Assembly: GCA_019054805.1 (NCBI GenBank)
Contig: JAHQIY010000011.1
Span: 2,919,001 to 2,983,000, forward strand
DNA length: 64,000 nucleotides
Direction of reading: 5' to 3'
Source of the DNA: Brachionus manjavacas
Lineage: Eukaryota > Rotifera > Eurotatoria > Ploima > Brachionidae
Shown here: positions 1-13,900 of the stretch, piece by piece
Layout of the letters: the number at the start of each line of letters is the position of its first letter
Position numbering within the stretch: the first letter of the stretch is position 1
Notes under the pieces: model-generated
Databases searched by the model: none
Seen by the model: only the letters and a program-made list of their open reading frames with translations
Told to the model about the DNA's origin: nothing
Translations under genes and position numbers: made by a program

Positions 1-183
1 GAATTAAAGCTGGGAATTCGCTTTGATCCTTTAAAATTGAATAAGAAAAATTTGAGTGACGGCATAGTTCAAGTATTGAATGACAAATCTTATTTGTGCA
101 GAATGCTAGAATATTCAAAAAAGTCTCAAAAACATGATGGAATCAAAATTAGCGTTAATTTAATCAACGATTTTTTAAAGTAA
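1..183 (+). CDS. UDP-glycosyltransferase, C-terminal end (partial)
   Basis: The reading frame enters from the left edge and ends at TAA after 60 codons. The visible peptide has the usual end of the UGT nucleotide-sugar-binding domain: a G-I-R-F-D segment, then K-x-N-L-x-D-G-I-x-x-V-L-N-D-x-x-Y. This corresponds to the 'G-V-A-L-D ... N-L-x-x-A-I-x-x-V-L-x-D-P-x-Y' stretch that follows the donor-binding signature in family-1 UGTs. Such enzymes transfer sugars from UDP-sugars to small lipophilic molecules, usually at the ER membrane. No C-terminal membrane segment is seen after the match, so this copy may be soluble or lack the usual anchor. The signature itself lies outside the window, so the family call rests on a short stretch. 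Confidence 0.55.
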   Translation, partial: ELKLGIRFDPLKLNKKNLSDGIVQVLNDKSYLCRMLEYSKKSQKHDGIKISVNLINDFLK

Positions 184-969
184 AAAAATATTAATCATTT
201 ATAACAAATTTAATTTTTTTATTTAAATTATTTTTTTATTTGGACAAAAACAATAAAATAAAAAAAAATAAAATTAAAAATTTTTATTATTTTTTTTTTC
301 CGCTTTTCAATTTTACACTTTTGATTGCATTTATTAATAAAGATCAATGTCCTTTAGTTACTCTGTAATTTAAAAAAAATCAAATATTGAATTTTTATGT
401 GCCTTTTCGTCTAACTCGATTCTAGTTATCAATTTTTTTAAATTAGTTAAAAATTTTAGAAAAATTTTTTGAAAAACTATCTGAAAAATTCTAGGCAAAT
501 TCAAGACAATTCTGAACCAAAATGTTCTTAAATAAATCAATTGAAAATTTAAAAATAGAAATAAAATTTTATTCAATAAACTTTACTAAGCGAAAACTGC
601 AAATATTTCGATTCCTGCTTAAAGTGAACCTTCTGAAAGACTTTTTCTGTGACAAGGCTATCAAATTTTGGAAAAAAAAAATTAAGAAGCCGCATTTTTT
701 AGACACTTGAGAAAAAGTTTTTTTTAGGAATTAAAAACAGTAAGTTCCTAATGTGTTTTCATTTACGCAACAAAAATCAGCAATTTTTTATGTAGCAAAT
801 ATTAAAAATTAAAAAAAAAGATTTTTTTTATTTAAACATTAATTTTGAACTAAGTCTCTTATATATAAAAAAAGATATAAAAATTTTTATTTTCATTAAA
901 TTTGTTAAAACTATGTGCAATGACCAAAAAGATTTAAAATGACTTTGAGACAAAGCTGTTATGGTCCAT
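184..969. other. Intergenic AT-rich spacer between convergent genes
   Basis: This spacer separates the 3' end of the UGT fragment from the 3' end of the ABCA gene (tail to tail). It contains A/T runs, AATAAA-like hexamers near 250-275 that could serve UGT polyadenylation, and no coding segment I can recognise. Confidence 0.5.
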
Positions 970-1999
970 TCACTCAATATTTTCTTTCATATCAGCAATG
1001 GATAAGAAAATTTCTTCCAGGGTAGTTTCAGATATGGAATATGACTCAATTTTGTATTTTATTTTGTTTGTTTCCACTAAATTAAACAAATCGGAAATAG
1101 AAGTTTTGGTCTTTTCTGTCACTTTGATATGAACAAGAATACTTTCGGCTTTTTTTTCTTTTTAAAATTTAAAATTTATTTCTGAACTAGAAAAGTTTGC
1201 AATCAAACCTTTAATGAATGAATGAGGAATTTTTCTTAGCAAAAATTTTTCCAAAACTTCTACATCGTTGGATGGTTCACCTTGTCGCTCGCATTTTACC
1301 ATTAAACAAAATCCTTTACCATATATTTTGCTTAGACTTTCAAAAGTACCACAAAATTCAAGAGTCGTATCATTTAAAATCGATAATGTTGAACATAGCT
1401 TTTCACATTCTTCCAGGCTGAAAAAAATTAGTTTTAAAATTGAAAAAAATTTAAATTTTTTTTTAATTACCTATGACTTGAAATAATTGAAGTTATTCCA
1501 TAATTTTGTGATTTTTTAATCAAATTCCAAAAATAAACTCTCGCAGACGGGTCCATACCAGTAGTGGGCTAATAATGACAATTTATTATTTTTCAAAAAC
1601 AAAATTAATTTAACTACTTCATCCAAAACAATTAATTTTGGATTTCCCAAAAACGCGATAGCTGTGCTAAGTTTTTTCTTGTTTCCTTCGCTTAATTCTT
1701 TGGTAACAACATTTCGATAAAGATCAAGCTTAAATATTTTAACAAGATCATTAGATATAAAATTTTTGTATTTAGAATCGATGCCCTTCAATGTCGCAAA
1801 CATTTCAAAGCATTCATGGACTTTGAGAAACTCGGGCAAGTAGGGAAATTGAGGACAATAGCCAAGATCGCTTGGTAATTTTAGTATATTTTTGTTCAGA
1901 TCAACTCCATTTACAACTATTGTTCCACTAGTTGGTTTTAATTCTCCAATAATTGTCTTCAAAAGTGTTGTTTTACCAGCTCCATTGATTCCAAGTATT
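970..1999 (-). CDS. ABCA exons: second nucleotide-binding domain and C-terminus
   Basis: Four exons: 1618-1999, 1471-1568, 1209-1417 and 970-1157. Joined they give Walker A G-I-N-G-A-G-K-T-T, Q-loop Y-C-P-Q, signature L-S-E-G-N-K-K-K-L (Ser-Glu-Gly instead of Ser-Gly-Gly), Walker B L-I-V-L-D-E-P, then T-T-G-M-D-P-S-A-R and the H-loop S-S-H-S-L-E-E-C-E. The last exon ends E-T-T-L-E-E-I-F-L before TGA at 970-972. Introns of 49, 53 and 51 bp separate them. A read-through of the last one would meet TAA at 1162-1164, which is why I place an intron there (1158-1208, AAAAAG acceptor, like that of another exon in this gene). Confidence 0.85.
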
Positions 2000-4900
2000 C
2001 TAATTTCAAAAAAATTACTTTTAAAATAACAATTGAAAATTTAAAAAAGTCTTTTATTAATAATTTTGTATAAACTCTAATATTTTATTTCAAAGGAAAG
2101 TAATTATTTTATTTGCTCAGATTAGTAAATGAAAGTATTATCATTTTTTTTTAATTTGTTTAGTTTAATTACTCTTAATTTTATTCAATAAATTCAAATA
2201 AAATTCAATTAAATTGGCATTTAAAGTAAAGATCAAAAATACCCAGAGGGGTTTTAAAAGTCACAGGTTAAAAATATAGCCAAAGTAAACTGATTATCTA
2301 AATTTAAAAATTTAAATCTTGTTATTCTTATTAAAAAATAATTTAAACAAAGTTTTTTAGAGACATGCGGCAAAGCTGCGCTGGAGCCGAAAAACATTAT
2401 AAAGATCCTTATTTTTAATTCGAACCAAAATTTCATTTTCTTCATCTCTATTGTTTCATAGAAAATAAAATGACTTGGATAATTTTTGGTTAACATTGGT
2501 TCCAAAATCCTCCAAAAATTTTATTAATTAATAAAGAAACGATTTGTGGCACTAATTTTCAAGGAAATTATTTTAAAAGTCTCTGAGACGAAATATGCTA
2601 ACAAAAGCTAAACTTTGAAGGCTATTAAAATTGATTAAAAAAGAAACATTTATCTTTTTTCCTCAGAGGGTCTTGGATCACAAAATTTCAAAATAGAATT
2701 GTCATGTTAACTTCTGTTTTGTTGCGGCACAAAATTATTAAGGAATTTAGAAATGACTTAATCGACTAAAACTTAATTGTCTTTGTTATTAGTAAACAAA
2801 AGAGATAAAGGGACAAACAAAGATAACAAATCAATTTAAGCTTGGTGGACTAATTGATTGTTTTTTTTATAATAAATATTTTATCTATAATACATTGTCA
2901 GAAAAAAAAAAACAGATTACATACAGTATGTCTAGAAAATTTAAAACATTATAAAAAAATAAACAAAAAATTTTTAAGTATTGAAAATTTAAAATAATAA
3001 TCGATTATCATTTAATACAAACTATAACATCTAAAAGAATTATTTTTTAGCTTTCTTTTGATTTAAAAATTGTCAAAAAAAAGCTTCTTATCACTCCAAA
3101 ACCCTTTTTAAAAATAATTAGATAAAATTCATAAAAAAAAACTAGTTTATAAAAGTTTAGAACATTAATTTTTTACTAAAATTTTATCTAAATTTTCCGT
3201 AAAGATAGGTAAAAAAAATAACTCAAGCGCAAAGGTGGCAAATAATTGGGCTGTTGAAGGATAAGACAAAGTCTCAACAAGAAATAGCTGATTTAGTAAG
3301 AGTTTCCAGAAAAAACGTGTTTCCAACAAAGTGTAATTATGAGAAGACTTCGGTGGCCAAAGAATTACCAAGGTCTGGTTGACCTCGAAAGCTTACTAGT
3401 CGAGATAAATCGTACATTTTTAGAAAGTTCAGAATCAATCCTGCAAAAAGCTATAGAAAACTGGCATCTGACTTTAGTTCTAAGTTTCCGAATGTTAGTG
3501 TAAATAAAGACATTGTTAGAAAAATGCTATTCAGGAAAAAAAGACAGGTATAAAAAGCCTCTTTTGACTGTATTTGACCAAAGAACAAAAAAAAAGGACT
3601 GTTAAAGACTGGCCAAAAGTTATTTTCAGCTATAAATCTAATTTGAAGTATTAAACAGGAAATCAAGAGTGTTCGTAAAAAGTTCCGCAAACGAAAAGTA
3701 TCACCCCAAGTTTTGTTTACCAAAGTTATAGAATGGTGGAGGTTTGGTTGGAATTTGAGGATGTATTAATTATAAAGGTACTGGATGCTGCTCCATTTAA
3801 ACAGGCAGAATTAATCAAATTGTGTACATGGACACTCTGGAAAATAACTTATTAACTAAAAATTGATATTTTTTGATCATAGTCAGCATTGGATTTTCAG
3901 CAATATGGGAATAGTTCACATACTGCTCATTCCGTTTGAGATTGGTTTCATAAAAGACAAATATCGATCCTCCCTTGATGCCCAAGATCACCTGATCGTA
4001 TTCCAACAGAGAATTTATGGTCGTATATTTATATACAACAAAATGGTCAATACAAAAATTACATCAGTAGAGCATCCAAAAAGCGTTTTTTTTTTGATGA
4101 ATGGTTGAAGTTCCAAGTGAAATGGTCAAGAAAATGATTGAATCTATGGCAAAATGTCTCGCTGAGTGTATTAAAGCTAAGGGTGGCCATTTTAAATGTT
4201 AAAAAATATTATGTTATAAATTTTGTTGACATTTTTTTGGCTACCTATTTTTTTTTGAAATTTTCATTTCCTATTTTTTGTACTTTTCCGATGAAAAAAT
4301 TATTTTTGTTTTTTTAATTAACCACCCGGCTTCCCAGAAACAAACCTCGCTCGCAAACCATGCAACCAAGGTTGCAAGCACTAATGTGTTACAGCTCACA
4401 CTAATACTACTACTACTACTTCTATTATTTAAGAGGATTATAAATTGTTTATTTTGATTAAAGATTGGAAAATATTAAGAAATGTAAAATTTGTGACACG
4501 CAGTATAAAAAAAAAAAATTTTTATTTGAATAAATATAGCAATATTTTTTTTTTTTTGATATTTTTTATTCTTTTTTAAATATTTTTTTTTAATTAATGA
4601 TTATTTTAATTAAAATATTGATAAAATAACTAGATTAGTGGAAAAAAAACTGAATCTGTGATTGAAAATTTAATTTGTGGTTGTTTTATTAAATTAGTGG
4701 TATAATTTGCTATTTTTTATAGTTTGGGAATATTATTGCTTCAGAGCATTTATGGATTTTTAAATCAAGAAATCAAGGAGGGGACCTGCTTGGAATGAAA
4801 TCCATATCCCTTTTGAAGTAAAAGATTATCACTTATATTTTGTATTTAAGAAAAAAATTCAGCATTATCAGCATATTTTTTACACTTATTGCTCAAACTA

Positions 4901-7900
4901 ATTGATAGATCGTTTAAAATATCAAAAATAGAAGTGGTCATAAAATACTTAAGGATACTTGAGGAAATTAAAACTAAAAAAATCAAAATGGGCTATAAAT
5001 GAGTTATTGCTGAATTTTAATTTTATATTATTTTCATGATTTTCGCTCTCAATGTATAAACATCTTAAAAATTAAGAAAAACGCTTGCAAAAAAGTCAAA
5101 AGTATAGATTTAATCTTTTTTAAACTTAAGTCAATAAATTTTAAAATTGCATAAAAAACAAAATTAAGTTACCCAAAACATTCGGATTGCTTTACATTGA
5201 TATTAATATCTTTTAGAACAAAATTATTTTTGCGTCCATATTTTTTGCCAATATCCTTTAGAACCAAAGCGCCCATTTGATCAATTTGCGGTCTTTTTTT
5301 AAAAAAATTCAAACTCAACCGATCTTTTAGCTCCAGAGCCACAATAAATAAATTTCCGATTAAAAACTGGAACAAAAGCACCAAAATAATTGAGCCAATT
5401 CCAGGTTGCTCAAACGAAAGTCCACCAGCGTCCAAAGCAAAACTAGTTGCCAATAGTCTGTTCGAAAATTCCATACACTTGGTGTTATTTCTAATTTTTA
5501 GAAAATACAGTCCTCGTTTTACACTTGCATTTGGCAAAATAAAAAACAAACAGTCTTTAAATGTGGTCAAAAAGTTAAAAAGGCCTTCGTTTTTATCCAA
5601 AGGGTCCGAGCTTATGAAAAGCTGAATGAACGAGCACAGCATGTCCACTACAACAGCGCTGCTCAGCATTATAAACAAAGTTATGAAAGCGAGAATCTCT
5701 GTTTTGAAAAAAAATGACCAAACATAGCTCAGAGTGCAGCTTGGAAAAGATGAAAAAATTAACAAAAAAAAAACATAAGCTATATTCGACTGGGAAGCCA
5801 AGACTGCAGACTCTACCAACGCATCGTTTCTGACTGCATCCACTATCTTCATGCTGGACACCACACAAACGAAGATGACTACCAAAAATGGCAAATCGTA
5901 CAGATAATTGCTGAGCCAGTAGGTGAACATGTTAGTTCGGCTTAAGTGCTGAAGCTTTTTTGAGCCACTGGCAAATTCTCTTGAAATATTGATTGCATTT
6001 GCTGCTATTAAAAATGAAGACAATAGGGAGATTATCAAGTTTAAAATTGATCCTGGCACTATGTCCAAGCATGCAAGAAATTCAAGCAAATCGCCGCCTT
6101 GATACAAAGAGTTGTTTGATCGCAACGGAACGTTTGTTGTTGTGATTGATTTTGCCACATCTTTGGATAAAAATGTGAGAAGTAAGTTGGTTGCCTCATT
6201 TAGCACTGTTGCTGAAGAATGAAATGCCAAAGTGCTGTAGAATAAAGTGGCTTGGAATGTGTCCCAATTGGTAATGTTAAAGCTAATTGCTATAAATAAA
6301 TCATTTACCAAATTGTTGGTGTTTTTTTTCTTTTCTCTTTGCAGAAAATCAGAAACATTTTGGGATTTTATCTCTAGAAGTTGAATGTTTGGTCTGTTTT
6401 GAGTGGTGTAAAATTTTTGTAAAAGACTTCGTAGTGGTATATCAGAGTAAGAGTTGTTCACAATGTGATATGGCATGCGAAAATTTCCGTAATTTTCTAT
6501 GTCCAGTTTGATTCGACCAGAATAGCGAAGTGTATTGTCATTCTTGTTGACCAAGTTGGTATTAGGAGGTATGCAAGCAGTAGATAATATTTGTACTATA
6601 ATAGGAAGAAAAAATACTGTCAAAGTAAGTAGGTATCGACGAGTAGAAATGCGAAATCTTTTTTTCAATAGAGCTACTATCTGTTGCACTATTAGTCTTC
6701 TGCCTGATACAATTTCCATTTCACTGTTGAAAACTAAAATTTGAAATAATTTTAGAATTGGTTTAATAATTTAATTAAAATATACATAAAAAGTTGTTGC
6801 ATTATTTAATATTTTTTTATTTTTAAAATATTTTATTAGTCCTAGAAAAAGTAAAAAAATAAAAAAAAGGTATTAAAACATTAATATTGTAAATTTACGT
6901 ATTATGTAAAAATAAAAATGTCCAAAAATTGAAATAATTTGGCCTTTTTCTAAAAAAAATGAATTTTCTCATACTTCAATATTTATTTTCAAAATTTAAA
7001 AAAAAAAAATTTACCACAATTTACTTGAAATTTAAAAAATTTAATGGTAAAAAATGGTCAAATGTCCAAATTACATAAAAAATTAAAAAAAAGTTAAAAT
7101 TGAAAATATAAAATAAAATTTAAATTAATTTAAATTTAAATCTAGATAAAAATTAAATTAATAGAAAATCAAGGAGGTTGGTCAAACAATTAAAAAGCAT
7201 CAAAACTAATTAAGATATTTTTTTTAATGTAAAAAAATGAATATAAAAATTTTTTTTCAATTTAATTAAAAATTTTAATTAACCATTTTTTACTATTTTT
7301 TAGTGAGCTACAATAGTCATCTGTGGAGTGTCAAGAAGCAGCAGAGCCAAAGCCTCTAAGAGGGAAATCCAAGAGATTCTTCAAAATACAGTATAAAAAA
7401 AATATATCTAAATGTTAAGCGAAAGTGAGAAAAATGCATTGTTAAAAATGGAAGCTTTCTTTTTAACAAAAAATGACCAAGTGGTAACATTGAAAACTAA
7501 AATGTGAAGAATGCCTCATTTATTAGACCCATCTTCTAAAGAATATAATTCTTTATAAAAATTATAACATGTATCATTTGAAGATAATACTTCCTCAAGT
7601 AATAGAATCTAATTTTTTGAAAAATTGCTATGAAAGGAAAATGTCAAAACCAGTTTAAATAAAATAAATTCAATGATTTCAAATTTCAAAAATTACTTAA
7701 ATGCAACAAAAAATGGTTCAAGGAAGACTAATAATTTAATCTTTTTTATTTCGAATCAGGATATATGAATACCCAAATCCATTGTGATATTGCTAACTTA
7801 CTTTTTCCTCTTTTTTTCCTTAAACATGTGTCACATGTTACAACCTTGTTCAATATGTCTTTTTTACTTTCTTTTCATTTTTTAGCTTATTTACTTTATT

Positions 7901-10900
7901 TTAATTTTTTTATTTTATTTTTTTTAACTTATTCTTAAAGATCTCTAGCTCGGTACAGAAAACAAATAAATAAATAAATGAAATCTTAAAATTTTTTACT
8001 GATTATTAATTAATTACTTATTAGAAATGTTGATTAATTAATTTAAGCTTCATTCATAAATAATTAAGAAATACTTTTTGCAATTTGATGATTTTCAATT
8101 TCTGGCTTGTTTATGCCTTCATCTTCCATTTTTCCCATTCTTTTGTAACAAAAAAATAAATCCAAAGTAAATGAAATTAAAAAAATATTTCACCTGAGAA
8201 AGACTTCTTCTAAAGTTGGTGAGCTGATTGAATAGCTTTCATAGCCAATATATAAATTGTTATCTTCTATGTTTTTAAGAAATTGATAAATTTCATGAGA
8301 AGAGCTGTTGTTCACATATAGCGAAATTTCGTTGTGGTAATTAGCTTCAATCAGGTAATTTTCATCGAATAACTCAATTATATTCCTAAGTACAATTTCA
8401 TTGAAATTTTCGCTCTTTTTAACAACCAATTTGTATCCTTGGCAAAAATTGGATTTCAAATATTTCGGATTTCCGTAACACTTAAGACTGCCTTTGTTTA
8501 ATATTCCAATTTTATCACTCAAATAATCCGCCTCTAAATATATAAATTAATAATTTAACTCTAAGATTTTAAGATTTAGATTATAATTGTTACCCTGCAA
8601 GTAATGAGTTGATATAATGATAGTTTTGTTGAGCTTAAACTTTTGAATTATGTTCCACAATTGTCTTCTATTTCTAGAGTCGATGCCAGAAGATGGTTCA
8701 TCCAAAATTATTATCTCAAAAAAATTTCTAGATTACTTTTAATCAATTATATAAAAGTCATTACTTTAGGGTCCCCAATTAATGCCATCGCAATGCTCAA
8801 ACGCTTTTTAGTACCTCCCGACAAATTTTTAGCTCTTTTAGAAATGAAATCTTCTAAATTCAACAAGGCAGCTATTTTATGAATCTCTATTTCGATTTCA
8901 TTCAAGGCATAATCTTTGATCTTTTTAATTTTAAAATAAAAATTTTTTTATTGAATTTTATTTAAATACTGTGGCAATAAGTTTGAGATGTTCATAGACA
9001 GTTAAATCGTCAAAAAGTATCGGAATCTGTGGACAAAAACCGATGAGCTTTCGAACTTTGTCGAGATTATTCCGTATATTTTGGTTGTAAATCAAAACGT
9101 CACCTGAACTGGGAGAGAATATTCCTTAATTAAAAATTAATTTTTTAATTTTTATTAAGTAAGATTTATTACCACACAAAATGAATAGTGTTGTTGTCTA
9201 TTTGAATTATTATTTTAAATTTTTAGATGTAAATTAGTAAATTATTACTGTTAGGAAAAATATCTTGTTATGTTCAAAAAAAACAATAATAAAATAATTC
9301 AAATTTTATGTTTGATTTTAATTTTTAATTTAGAAACATTTATTTTTTGCTAAAATGATTTTTATCCTAATTCAAAGATAATAACATGTTCCAAACAGTA
9401 GCAATTTTAAATAGTTTTTGATGAAATATTTATAGAAAATTACTTTTCCAGCTCCATTATGACCTAAGAAATTTTTAAAAAAATTTTAAAAATAAGGTTT
9501 TTCTTTAATAATTTACCTAAAAGTGAAATTACTTCATTTTCATAAAAATCTAAATTTAAATTGTTGATCACTGATATTTTTTTGGATCCACGCTGAAATT
9601 TCTTAAAAAAATTTAAAACTTTAAGTCATTTCTAATTTAAATTTTTTTTTTATTTCAAATCCTCTTACTTTAGTAACGTCACGGAAAGCGACAGTTGACT
9701 CAGACCCATCTTGACTATTCAGAACAAAATCATTTGATCGGGACACGGTTAAATTATTTATTTTTTTGTACTCAAATAAATTGGACCAAAATGAAAGTTG
9801 AAATAAAAAATAAAACGGAAGTGAAATTCCAAACTGTGACGGAACGACTTTTTCAAAGTACCACATAAATGGTATCAGCATTAAGCTCCAAATAATCATT
9901 GAAATTAGAACAAAGCCTACATTCAAATTTGTGTCATAAAGTCCCGAGAATAAATTAATCGAGTCAATTTCTTTAAAAATTATATTAAATTAATTATTTA
10001 AAATTCGAACATCTTATTGAGAGAAAATTAGCTTTTTTTAACTTTATTTAAATATTTTTTATTATTTCTTATTTTTATTTTAGTAGAGTAAATTAAAACA
10101 ATTTAAAATAGTTACGTTTTCATATTTTTTTATCTTATAATATTTTTGTACAATATTTTCAGAAAATCTAAAATAAAAGTCATCAAAAGATTTTTCTGAA
10201 AAAAAATTAAATAAAAATGTAAAAATTTTAAATTTTAAAATCATTATATTTTGCCATTTTGTATATGCTTTTTTAATTTAGTTTTATTTTTATATTTTGT
10301 ATTTGATCAACTTCTTTGAATTCTTTCTACTTTAATTTTGCCTATGATTCTTAAATAAATTAAATAAGTCCTTAAGTTTAATGAAGTCCTTCAGTAACAG
10401 GTATCCCATGTAAAAATGGCCGAATTTTTGTTAATTTTAGTAAATTTTCACTCAAAAAAAAATTTCAGAGTTTCTATTGCTTTTTTTTGGCAAAATTTAC
10501 CAAAATTTACGTAAATTTTGACTTTTTTTCGTGTAAAAAATTATAAAATTTTGTAAATTAAATTTTATTTAATGAAAAAATGCTTATCAAAGACATTGTT
10601 TGATCCAGCAGTTTGACCAATCTCCATTTTATTTTATCACGATTTTCATTACCTTTATTATTATTACTTTATTCTTTTTATCTTATTTAAAAAAATACCT
10701 TTTTTTAAATGATTTATGTATGCTTGGCATTTAGCTGGAGTAATATTTCTTTGAAACTCTAAAATTGCCTCAACTGCTTCCTTATAATTTTGAATATTTT
10801 ACTTTCTCACAAATTCTTTCAATTTATTCCAAATCATTACGATAGGAGTCAAATCTGGTGACTCTGGAGGAGATTTTTTTATATTTAAATAAAATAAATT

Positions 10901-13900
10901 AAACAGCTTAGATTTTTTTTTTAAACCCAGTTAATGTCATTATTTTTCAAAAATTGGGCACCAATTTTTTACAAGAAAAAAAGTCAAAATTTACGTAAAT
11001 TTTGGTAAATTTTCTTTTTGCCAAAAAAAAGCAACAGAAACTCTGAAATTTTTTTTTGAGTGAAAATTTACTAAAATTTACAAAAATTCGGCCATTCTTG
11101 GCCAAAGTAAAATAAGGTAAATTTACGAAAATTTACGTAAATTCCACGTGACGAATCAGTACTGTAAATAAAATTCAGATTAATTTAAATAAAAAACAAA
11201 ATGTAACAGAATTTTAAATTCTATTTGAAAAACCAGATTTTTATAAAAATTGTCAGAAAAACCGTTTGCGTGGTAAATTTTGAATTTTTTTTTTTAATAT
11301 ATTTTTTTTGATGATTTTTCTATATATTTTTTTTCTATAATCATTTATTAGTTTCTAGACTAGAAATATCCTTTTACTATTTAATAAAATATAAATGAAA
11401 TTTGTTTAATTAACTTTTTCATTTTCTGCTAAAAAACAGATTATCACAAGAACGAAATAAGTATTAAGTAATTATAACAAAAACCTCTTTATAATAAAAA
11501 TTGCAAAATATAATGTAAAATATAACTTCATTTTTGAAAATATGGTAAAAGAACCTAAAAAATATTTATCAAGAGCTGTAGGCGAAAAAGAACAATGGCT
11601 TTTCAAGAATAAAAATAAAATAAGACACCGCAGTTTTTTTCAATATTTTGTTAAACCCACCCGATGTTGTTCATACAAAGGTTGATGTATTGAAATTTTT
11701 TAATTTTAGTACTCTCATCTAAATCCAAAACCCTGGTTGAGAATATTCTAAATTTTAGGGCTGTACTTTAATCTTTTCTTTAATAAAATATTTAATGATA
11801 ACTGACAAATTTAACATTTTTAAAAGATGTCCATGAAAATTCAGCTTACCACTTCTTTCATACTGGTAGAAAATTTGAAATGATAAAATTAGACCCGTGT
11901 TTGGAACCATGCAAAAAAAATATTTCCACACATTTTCTAAATCATTGTAAAAATTAACACCTGAAACAGTCCATATTAAAATGACCACCAGTTTGGCCAC
12001 CAGAGCTAATTGAAAACAAAAATTCAAAAATAAAATTCCCAAAAACACTAATCTTACGTTTGGTAAAAAATACCGACATAAAAATGACAAATAGGCAAGA
12101 TTGGACTGAATAGGCCATCATTGATACAAAAATAGTTGAAAATTTTACATGCTTTAAGAGAACTTTTTTTGCCAATCTTTCTTCCTCTCTTTTTGGTTCT
12201 AATTCCAAAGTGCAGAAATATGCAACCATTAGGCTCATAAACAAATAAATCAGACCCAATCTGATACAGTGGCTTAGTTTGTAAACATAAGGCTGAGCGC
12301 CCATTATTTTCAAGTATTCGCTCATTTTTGTCTGCTTTTCGCGAACCATTTGACCGATTGTGTTTATTAAAGGTATCAGAAAACCGAGTTGAATGACCAA
12401 AGGAATCAGGAAGCTGAATGATGACTTGAGCTCGTCGTTTAGATAGCCTGGGCATCCAATTTGTTGAATTTTAACCTTAAAAAAATTGTAAAAATCTGGA
12501 CTTCAATTAATTAATTACATTTCTCGGATTGTTCATTGGAACTTTGGTCATTTCTTGAATAATACTAAGGTCTAGTGCATATTTGATAGAATTGAATGTG
12601 TTATATAAACGAAAGTATTTGCTGTCTAAATAAAAAGCCCAAATAAATTTTTTGATTTTTTTTTATTTTATTACCTTGACACAACTGTTCCGGAGACTTT
12701 CCGAACATAAATTCTTTTTGAGGATAAAAAATGTTTGCGACATTGTAGACAAAATCGTTTTGTCTGTGAACAAAAAATTTATTTTTATTTATATTTTAAA
12801 TGAATAAATTTTACTCTCTAGTAGTGATAGTATATTCGACTTTGTTTGGCAGTAAAGTTTGGTTGTCGGAAGGAAATGCAATAAAAGCAAGAAGTCGATT
12901 TGCTGTGTAAAAATTCAAATTGGTCACTTCGGATTCATTGGTACCTTGAACTTTGAACAACAAATTCAGTTTTAAAATTTCGAAGTATTGAAAAAAAATA
13001 TTAAAGACACAATTATGGGTAAAATATTTTCGCCTTCGTTTACCCACAATGGGTACTTAAACAACAAAGTCTCCATTTTTGATGTTAATTAAATCACCTA
13101 GTTTAGAAAATGAAGAAAATGTTGATCATGTCGAGACTTCCGAACCTATTATTGTAGTCAAATCTGTCATTAACTAAAAATAAAAATAAATGACCATTAA
13201 ACATTTTTTTTTCTTCCTTATTCACTCCTTGTGGAGCATAGGGTCATTATTTTTTGTTTCCACTCAAGTCGATTGTCCCTTGAGCTTCTTTCTGATTTCT
13301 TGATTTCTTTATAACTTGCTTGTATACTTAGGCGGTCGGGTAGTTAGCCCTACGCGCTTGCAGAAGAGCCTTTGGTGTAGATGATACTTTTCAACAGCAA
13401 ACTTTGCATTTTTAACTTTCTACTTCGAATTCCTCCAGGAGGGTTCGAGCCATCGACCTTTTGCTTTCTTCACTTTTTAAAGCGGCTGATCAAACCATTA
13501 CACCAAACTTTTAAAATCCAAAATTGTTGTTTCGAACATTTTTTTATTTGTAAAATTAAATATATTTTTATAAAAAATCATTTATTATTATGTAAAATTC
13601 AATGTTGTGTCAATAATACAAAAGCCATCCTTAAAATTTTATCAAATTTTTGTCTTACTTGATAAATTAAGCCAGTACTTTTGACTTTTGATGACTCTAA
13701 TAGCCCTGCTTACAATATTTTGTACAAGTGGGATATTCGGGTAGAATAAAATAAGGTCCTGAGAAGCTGTTTTGTAAAAATAGTCTATGACATTGTAAAT
13801 AGGATTTGATATGGGTGGAAAATATATTATTTCGACGTAAAATCGTAGGATGATGATAAATGATATAAAAAAAATGGAAAGTAAAATTTCAATGAGTGGT

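Noticed and set aside
1162-1164. Apparent in-frame stop in the last part of the ABCA gene
   Set aside because: A 51-bp intron (1158-1208) with a GTTTG donor and AAAAAG acceptor removes it and keeps the frame; intron lengths nearby are the same.
5593-5868. 91-codon minus-strand frame within the ABCA TMD2 exon
   Set aside because: Alternate-frame shadow of the real coding exon.
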